DNA of 35,280 nucleotides, taken from CAYPPG01 sp964412555 (lineage in GTDB: Bacteria > Hinthialibacterota > Hinthialibacteria > Hinthialibacterales > Hinthialibacteraceae). The position numbers and the translations under genes are program-made. This document shows, piece by piece, positions 23,801 to 32,800 of the stretch; position 1 is the first letter of the stretch, and the number at the start of each line of letters is the position of its first letter. Under the pieces are notes generated by a model. The model worked only from the letters and a program-made list of their open reading frames with translations, searched no databases and had not been told where the DNA came from. Location of the stretch: contig CAYPPG010000074.1 of assembly GCA_964412555.1 (NCBI GenBank), positions 1 through 35,280 of the forward strand. The letters run 5' to 3'.

Positions 23801-26800
23801 TGTATTGGTTCTCTTGATTCATGGGATAAATCACACCAAGAGAAATCGAAGGAGCGATTAGACCATCTGAAATAGAAAATTGAAGAAGTACATTTCGAAC
23901 ATCCATGGAACCATGATTGATGACAGTCATCGAGCATGTATATATCATTCCGCTGACTAAATTATTACCAAATTGTTCTGCTTGTGAGAAATTTCCAGCA
24001 GGAATTACATCGGCTATCAGTTCCATATCGCTGGCAGAATCAACTTGAACCGTCCACCAATGATTCGGTAACTCGGAATCCTGCCATAATGCCCAAGAAT
24101 CTCCCGTTAGATCCGAATGAATGGAAGCTTTTACCACTTCTACCTCAGAATCCAGCTCTGCTTCAATGGAATGTATGGATGTCAAAAGCTGAATGGAATT
24201 GGTTGAATTACGTACAATTGTTCCAAGATCGAGTTCAAGTTGACGTTCTATACAATTATATAAAAGAACAGAACCTTGATTGACTGCATCCGCCGAGTCA
24301 AACGCACCAATAAAAATGGTATTGCCTTCCAACGCTAGTGATCGGCCAAACTGGGCAACGATGGGAGTATTATCATTTGAAAACTTACTGACACGCCACC
24401 ATTGATGGCTGCTTTCAGCAGCGCGCTCATAGACATACACCGCTTTTTCATTGAAAGCGCCGAATACGATGGTATCATTATGAATCGCGACTGAATGGCC
24501 AGGAATTTGGATCTCTTGACCGCTGTCCGCGGTGAAATGTGCGGACTGTTCCCACTGATTCTCTCCCCCCTGATGTCTTTCAAATACGTAAGCGGAACCG
24601 ATTGGACGCCGATTGCCAACAACAACTGTATCACGGTGCAACGCAACGGAATACCCGAAATGATCGTCCGGCTGTGCATCGTCCGGCTGTAATTTTTTCG
24701 TAAATTCCCACGAATCGTTACTATTATCTTCTTTTTCATATACAAACGCTGCACCGGCATTTTCATCCGTATTCATAGCGCCGATAATGAGTGTGTTTTG
24801 GTTCATGGCGATGGAACAACCGAATTGTGCTCCCGCATTGACTAAACCGTTCCCCTCGATTCTGTGCATTGGCGCTGTTAAATCACGGCGGTCATATAAA
24901 TAAACCGTGTTGCATGGAATTTCTGCAGGACTTCCCGGCGCTCCAATCGCTATCGTATCCCACTCGATGGCAACGGAATACCCGAATTGCGCATTCGTGA
25001 TTTCTTCCTCCGCCATCACGATTCCCACTTCTTCCCAGGTTTGATCCTGATTGCACTGAAATATATAGCCTGCGCCGATGAAAGTAGAACTTTCATTTCC
25101 GGGATGTTTTGGCGCGCCAACAACAATCGTGTCATTGCATACCGCCACGGAACGTCCAAAATCAAAATCACGGGAATCCGATCTATCGCTTGGGCGCAAC
25201 GTCGCCGTTAAATTCCAGGAATCTCCTTCGCGTGTAAAAACAGAAACCACATCTTTTGAATAAGCGCCGACTACCGCAACATCCCCGTCCACCGCAACCG
25301 ATTGGCCATAAAGGGCTTCCGTCACATCGCCCGTCAGCTTGCTGCTTACGTTCATTGTCGTATGGATTTGGCTAATGGGATAATTCGCCGATTGGAGCCT
25401 GACATGGGGTCCCAACGCCAAATCGACTTTGCCACCACTTAAATCATATTCCGAATGATTTTCAACAATCATTTCTATCGGAAGATTGTTTGCAGTAAGG
25501 ACAGTAGGATTGTCATCCGCAAAATTGAAACTCAAGGATTCTGATAGAACGAGTATCGTACGTTGAAATTGAACTTGATTATTAGTAGGATTCACTTCTT
25601 CAATATAAGTTTCCGAATGAGACACATCCACTAAAAAATCAAGTTGATTTTTGTCTTCAATATCCATATCGATTGCAAAGTCAAAGGTAACATTCAGAGA
25701 TTCACCCGCTGAGAGAAAATCAATCGAACATACATTCATACTGTCAGAGTCAGGAGGATACAATTCATCTAGGTCGATGGATGGAGTCAAGTGTTCATTG
25801 GATAGTTGAAATCGTAATAACGCTCCCGTCACATCTCTTGGCCCATGATTGGTGACAGTCATCGAGCAGGTATGAATAGTACCGGATACAATTGAATCGA
25901 CAGGAATACTTGTATTGGAATGATCAATTTTGGAAGTAATATCGGCCATTATTTCCAAATCGGTTTGATACGAAACTGTTATATTCCATATATCGCTGTT
26001 TTCTTCATTACCATCCTCCACCCATTCTGAATACGCTGTAGCCTGCACGACAAAATCATCACCCACAATAGGATCGACGGAGGTTTCTATTTGAATCGGC
26101 AATTCCGTTTGCAGAGTTCCGATATCGAGTGTCGTCTTTTGGTTCTCCCTTTCATAAACAAATACTGAACCATCATTGTTTATCGTCATCGCGTCATTAT
26201 CGACAATGAAAAACGAAAATCCGTCAGTGGCCAAGGACTGTCCGAACGAGGGAAAATCCGGTTCAACCGATATTTTTTTTATCCGTCTCCAATCACCGCT
26301 ATGGGTATCCAGCCGGTCATATATATATACAGCGTCTTCATTGAGAGCGCCGAATACGATTGTGTCATTCGAAATGGCTACCGAATGACCGCGAAAATGT
26401 TCTGCATATCCGTCATCCGCAGTCAATTGTGCGGATTGCCCCCACTGATTTTCACCTCCCTGATTCCGGTCAAAAACATACGCGGAGCCGACTTGCCGCC
26501 TATTCCCCACCACAATCGTATCTTCATCGATGGCGACAGAATATCCAAATTCATCACTTTCCATGAGATCGGCCGGCTGTAAAGTCTTGTCTAAAATCCA
26601 TTGATTCACAAAAGTGTTCTTTTCATAAATAAACGCAGAATTCGTCGAGAAACTTCCAATCACAAGTGTATTTTGACTTAAGGCAAGAGTGCGGCCAAAT
26701 TGGACAGTGTTTCCTCGAATGATCCGTGTTGGTTCTGATAGATCTACAAGATCATAAATAAACACATCTTGATTTCCCGGTGCTCCAATCACGAGTGTTT

Positions 26801-29800
26801 CATTGTCGATTGCAACGGAATTTCCAAATTTAACCTCAAAATTCGTCACTTCAGAACTCGGTAGCCGAATGATCTCCGGATTCCAATCCTGCTCTTCTCT
26901 AAATACATATACAGCCCCTCCAACGGTATCGTCTTTACGACTATAAGGAACACCAACAACAATCGTGTTATTCGAGAATGCAACAGAATGACCTGTATAA
27001 AAATATAAGTGATCGTTACCTTCAATTGGTAAAAGATTTCTCTCCGGACTCCAACTGTCGCCACTGCGCTTATACACAGTAACAAAATGGCTGGAGCCTG
27101 TGCATACGGCTGCCCTATCGCCATCGACTGCAATCGATTGGTCGTACATGCCTTTACTAATATTCTCTTGTAAAGTATTTCGTAGTGAAATATTCGTATC
27201 CAATCGGCTGACAGGATAGTTCGCAGAGTGAAGCCGGACTCCACGGGGAAGATCCAATTCAATAATGCATTCGTTTACGTCAAACGGCATGTGATTGGTA
27301 ACCGTCATGTTGATCGGGAGCGTATTGCTTGTCAACGTTTCGATATTCCCCTCATCAAAATCCAAACTCATACTTTTTGCAAGATTCAGGATCGTACGTT
27401 GAAATTGAATGCTGTTATTCTCGGGAGTCGGATCGGAAACGAATGAAGCGATTCCGATCACATCCGCAGATAAAGCGAGACTATCTTCCCCTGCAACATC
27501 TGTATCGATGACAAAATCAAAAGTCACACTCCTCGATTCCCCCGCGGTAAGTAAATCGATCGGTAATTTATTTTTTCCATCCAAACTGAGTGGATACACT
27601 TCATCGAGATGGATGGATGGATTCAGGTATTCATTGGTAAGTAGAAATTGCATTAACACATCCGATACATCTCTTGGTCCATGATTGGTGACATGTATTG
27701 TGCAACTATATATTTCCCCGGCAAGGATCGTATCGGCTTCCAGCGGAATATCGGGAGTGTCGAATTTCGAATTGACATCCGCGATAACTTCTAGATCACA
27801 ATATTGAGGAACAATGGTTCGCTGAATGCGGATGCTATTGTTTTCCAAATCAACATCATTGACAAGGGGATCATTACAAAACACATCGGCCAATAAATCG
27901 AGTTGATTGTCCGTCTCGACATAGGCATCAATGGTGAAATCAAACGATAGAGTATGAGATTCACCCACTGCCAAAGTATCGATTCGATATTCATTCTTTC
28001 CATCCGAACCTGGAGGATAGATTTCATCGAGATGGATAGATGGAGTCAGGTATTCATTGGTCAGCTGAAATTGCAATAACACATCCGATACATCCCGGGG
28101 TCCATGATTGGTGACTTGTATTGTGCAACTATATATTTCCCCCGCAAGGATCGTATTGACTCCCGGAATATCGGGAGAGTCGAATTTCGAATTGACATCC
28201 GCGATAACTTCTAGATCACATTGTTGAGGAACAATGGTTCGCTGAAGATGAATGCTATTGTTTTCTAAATCATCATCATTGACAAGGGGATCATTAGAAA
28301 ACACATCGGCCAATAAATCGAGTTGATTATCTGTCTCGATATAGGCATCGATGATGAAATCAAATGATAGAGTATACGATTCACCTGCTGCCAAAGTATC
28401 GATTCGACACTCATTCTTTCCATCCGAACCTGGAGGATAGATTTCATCGAGATGGATAGATGGAGTCAGGTATTCATTGGTCAGCTGAAATTGCAATAAT
28501 ACATTTGATACTTCTCTCGGTCCATGATTGGTGACATGTATTGTGCAAGTATATATTTCATTCGCAACGATCTGATCATCCGCTATCGTTATTTCCGGGA
28601 TATCCATTACAGGAGTAATATTGGCAATAATTTCCAAATCGCTTTGCTGTGGAACTGTCACCTCCCACGAATCTCCATTGTCAACTTCGCTGTAATCAAT
28701 CAATTCTGAAGAAGCTGTAGCATGAATAATCAACTGTTCATTGGCCGTATTCTCGACGGAAGCGAGAACTTGCATTGACAATTCAGCATCGCTGTCCAGA
28801 GTTCCTATATCGAGAATGGCTTTTTGGCAATTTTTATGATAAACAAAAACCGTATCGTCATTTGTTGAAAGCGAGGAATCTTTCGCCCCCACATAAATTG
28901 TACTGCCAATCATATCCAACGATGTTCCAAAATCATCGATTGGATTTCCCGCTGGCTTTACTATAGAATCAATCCACTTCCACTCACTTTCATCCTCATC
29001 ATCACGGTCGAATACATAAATCGCTCCTTCATTTCGAGCGCCGACAACTATTGTATTGTTCGATATCGCAATCCGCTGTCCGAAACCATTGCCGTTTCCT
29101 TCCTCGCCGGATAATTTTGCGGTTTGTTCCCAGTTATTTTCTTGCTCAAATACATACACAGAACCTGCTGCCCGTTGATTGCCGACAACAACTCTCCCTT
29201 CATCGGCCGCGACGGTATAACCGAAATGATCATTGGGTAATACATCCTCCGGCCGAAGTTCCTTCACCTGACCCCATTGATTCGCACCACCGTGATTCTT
29301 TTTGAAGACAAACGCCGCTCCTGCATCCTCACCGGCAGCATCATTTTTATGTGCACCAATCACAAGTACGTCTTGATCAATAGCAATATAAGAACTATCA
29401 CCACTATTCCCATATGCACTCTTTATCACTTTATAATATTGCCTGCCTGTACCTGATAAAACATCTTGGAGATTGTGAATATATATTTGATTCCGTCCCG
29501 GTACGTGAATCACAATTGTTTGCTGATCAATCGCGACACAAGAACCTAATCTGTCGTTCGATCTTCTACCCATCTCATATATACATGATTTTTCTTCCCA
29601 TTCATTTTGGTTCCATTTAAATACATATACCTTTCCTGCACGAAATGCATTATAAAGGGATTCATGGGGAGCCCCAACGATAATTATATCATTAGAGATA
29701 GATACAGAATAACCAAATAAATTTCCTCTTGCGTGGCCGATACTAGGAGTAAGATTCTGCACCTTGATCCACGTATCCCCTTCACGGGAGAATACCTGAA

Positions 29801-32800
29801 CCGGTCCACCCAATTTTGAACCGACGACGGCAAAATTACCATCATATGCTACCACCGGCTGTGAGGGCAGTGCAAAAGGAATTTGCTCTATTTCCGGACT
29901 GACTTTCTCATCGATACTGATGAGCGGTACGTTTGCAGACTCGAACGTAACACCGAACGGAAGGATCAAATCCACTTTTCCATGCTCCACATCAAATGGA
30001 CCTTGATTGGTTACAGTGACATCAAGAGGAAGTTGATTGCTTACCAGTGTATCAACATTATTGTCATCGAATTCTAAACATAAATCCGCATGGTGATCAA
30101 AGATCGTTTCTTTTTCTATCGTATTGTTTGTAACAATCGGATCGGATACATTGGCTATGATCGATGCCGAAACATTCACGATATCCGCGGCTCGATCGAG
30201 TGGCACTGTAAACTGAAAACTTTCTGAAGATTCACTTTGAAGCACAATCGATTCTTCTTCCCAACTCTGGGATGTCGATTCCCCTTCCGAATTAGTATCT
30301 TGCAATAATTTGCCATTGGCTTGTAGGCGAAGCGTGCCATTCTGCAAATCACGAGGACCATGATTCGTGACTTGAACATCATAAGTCACCACATACGAAT
30401 ACATATCGTCATAATAATCCAACGTTAGTTGAATTTGTTCACTGAGACTCACTTCGAGATCGTGGCCTGCGACAGCGATATCCCATAATTCTTGATTATT
30501 CGTTTCATCCAAATCGTCCAATTCCGAGCGAATCGTTGCCGAAACGGTGATGAGACCTTCAACAGTAAAATCAGCAGAAAGTTCAATCGGAATGGACAAT
30601 TCAGAACCAACATCGAGATCACCGACATCAAGGATCGGCTTTTGCACATCGCTCGAATAGATAAAAAGAAAACCGGAACTGTTCTGGGGCGAGGAATTAT
30701 CCGCTCCCACGAGAATGGCATCTCCATCCATAGCCAGATACTTTCCAAAATTCTCGGAGGAAGAATTCGTATTCAATAATGTCCCAGTATGATTCCAATC
30801 ATTTCCGCCACGATCAAACACATATATCTTTTCTTCATTCACAGCACAGAATAGGATCCGATCACCCCAAATCGTGATCGTATGACCTATGGAAGGAGTA
30901 TTCGATCCTCCCTCCGCAGTCAATTGCGCGGTTTGCTCCCAGTCATTCGCCCTTTCATATACATATGCCGATCCCCTTTTCCGCCGGTTCGCTACTATGA
31001 TCGTTTCTTGATCGATGGCGACGGAATACCCATACTGATCGTTGGGCGACGGATCACTTGGCCATATGGCAGTCACGAGTCCCCATTGATTCGTTCCGCC
31101 TTCATTTTTCTCGAAGACAAACGCCACCCCAGCATTCTCCCCCGCTTCATCATGATTCGATACCCCGATTACAAGTGTGTTTCGGCTTAGTGCCATATAT
31201 GAATGATCCCCATCATTCCCATATCCACTCTTCGTCACTTTGCTATACCCTATAATCGGATTGGATGGAGGTCTTTGCAAATCGTGAAGTGTATACAAAT
31301 AAACTTGATTTTTCCCCGGTGCGCTAACCGCGAGTGTTTCATGATCCACCGCGGCTGCATGACCAAATCGATCGGACTGTCTCGCTTGAAAAATAGGTAA
31401 AACCACTTTTCTCATTTCCCTCTCATTCCACATCCCTTCTGAATTCCGTTTAAATACATAAACGGCGCCCTGATACAAATACGCAGATGTATACAATGGC
31501 GCTCCCACAACAATCGTATCGCCAGCAAAGGCAACGGAATAACCAAAACGTATCTGCTCTGCAAACCCCTCGCTGGGTCTCAGTTCCGCTGCCATTCTCC
31601 ATGTTTGTCCCTCGCGGGCATAAACAGTTACCTTCCCCCCCAGTTTCGAACCAATAACAACAGTATCATCATCGAACGCAAAGACAGATTGATTAGGAAG
31701 TGAAAAAGGAAATGATTCTGCAGTGGTATCAAGATCAAATCGAATCTCATTAGAAGACCCATCCCATGATTGAAACGAAACTCCAGGCGGTAAAAGCATC
31801 TCGATTCGAGCCTGCTCGACCGCAAAAGGACCTTGATTCTTTAGATTCATATGAAGCGGAAGAGTGTTGCTGGCCAGTAAGCCGATATTGTCTTCGGGAA
31901 ATTGCAAACTCAATTCGGCTGTTTTCCCTATTACAGTTTCTTTTTGAGCCGTGTTATCGTTTTCATTTGGATCCGGGATCATCGATATGATCGATGCCGA
32001 TACATTGACAATTTCCGCCGCTTTATGAAGAGGGACGGGAAATTGAAAAGTGGAGGACGATTCCGCCTGAATGTTGACTGGGAATTCCTCCCAACTTTGT
32101 GAAATCGTTACTCCTTCCGCATTGACATTTTGGAACAACAATCCTTCCGCTTGCAATCGCAGTAAACCGTTTTGCAGATCGTCCGGACCTTGATTGGTCA
32201 CCTGTACGCCGTAGGTAACCAAGTTCGAATACTCATCTCCATAAGAATCAAGAGTCGCTTGAATTTGTTCGCTGATACTCACTGCCAGATCGGTTTGGAT
32301 AGTATTTACGGAAAATATAACCGTATCACTCGTTTCCTGAATCCCATCTGCAACAGCGAAGTTCAAAACAAAATCCCCCGTTTCATGAGGAGTAAACGTG
32401 GGATTCTGAAGTGTATCATCATCAAACACACCGTTTTGCTTCGCACTGGTTTCGTCGATGCTCCACTGAAAGGTGTACTGCTCGTTGTTGCCACCGGTTA
32501 CAGTTCCGGTTAATGTCAATCCTATATCGAGACAGGCATCCGTAACACTTCCCGCATTAGCGATGAGCTCATCGTAAGCAAAAAATGAAACCGTGTCGCT
32601 GACAGGCGAGTTCATTCCATCAGTAACAGTCAATTGTAAAGTATATTCTCCTGCTCTTACTGGTGTAAAGTATGGGTTGTTAATACTGGCCGATGAAAAC
32701 TGCCCGCTATCCGTATCCGGACCGGCCTGCAACTGCCACGAATAAGAATAGGTTTCCGTTCCCCCACACGCAGTTCCGCTCAACGGATAAGAAATCCCTA

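Larger units (their letters stand above)
18030..32300 (-). repeat. Array of seven supermodules: intact CARDB/DUF11-like domain plus split domain holding a propeller
   Basis: Approximate supermodule limits are 32300-30466, 30465-28650, 28645-25965, 25965-24035, 24035-22125, 22120-20225 and 20225-18030. Each opens with an intact Ig-like domain (DLEVIADV or similar, VTNHGPRDV, SIHLDEIYP, GES.TL.FDF, ENNS). The third has three such domains. A second domain follows whose N-half (LP...VTN or KNQGP...LPPGV, SANYP) is separated from its C-half (LDIGTL or LDLGTI, then a strand pair, then ENN or a WW motif) by a whole FG-GAP propeller. Propellers: 31725-30640, 29880-28815, 27150-26130, 25335-24245, 23430-22335, 21520-20450 and 19575-18200. 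Confidence 0.8.

Noticed and set aside
18030..32300. CRISPR-like or satellite periodicity
   Set aside because: The periodicity is that of protein repeats (blades and domains) with diverged units. There are no short identical repeats with unique spacers.
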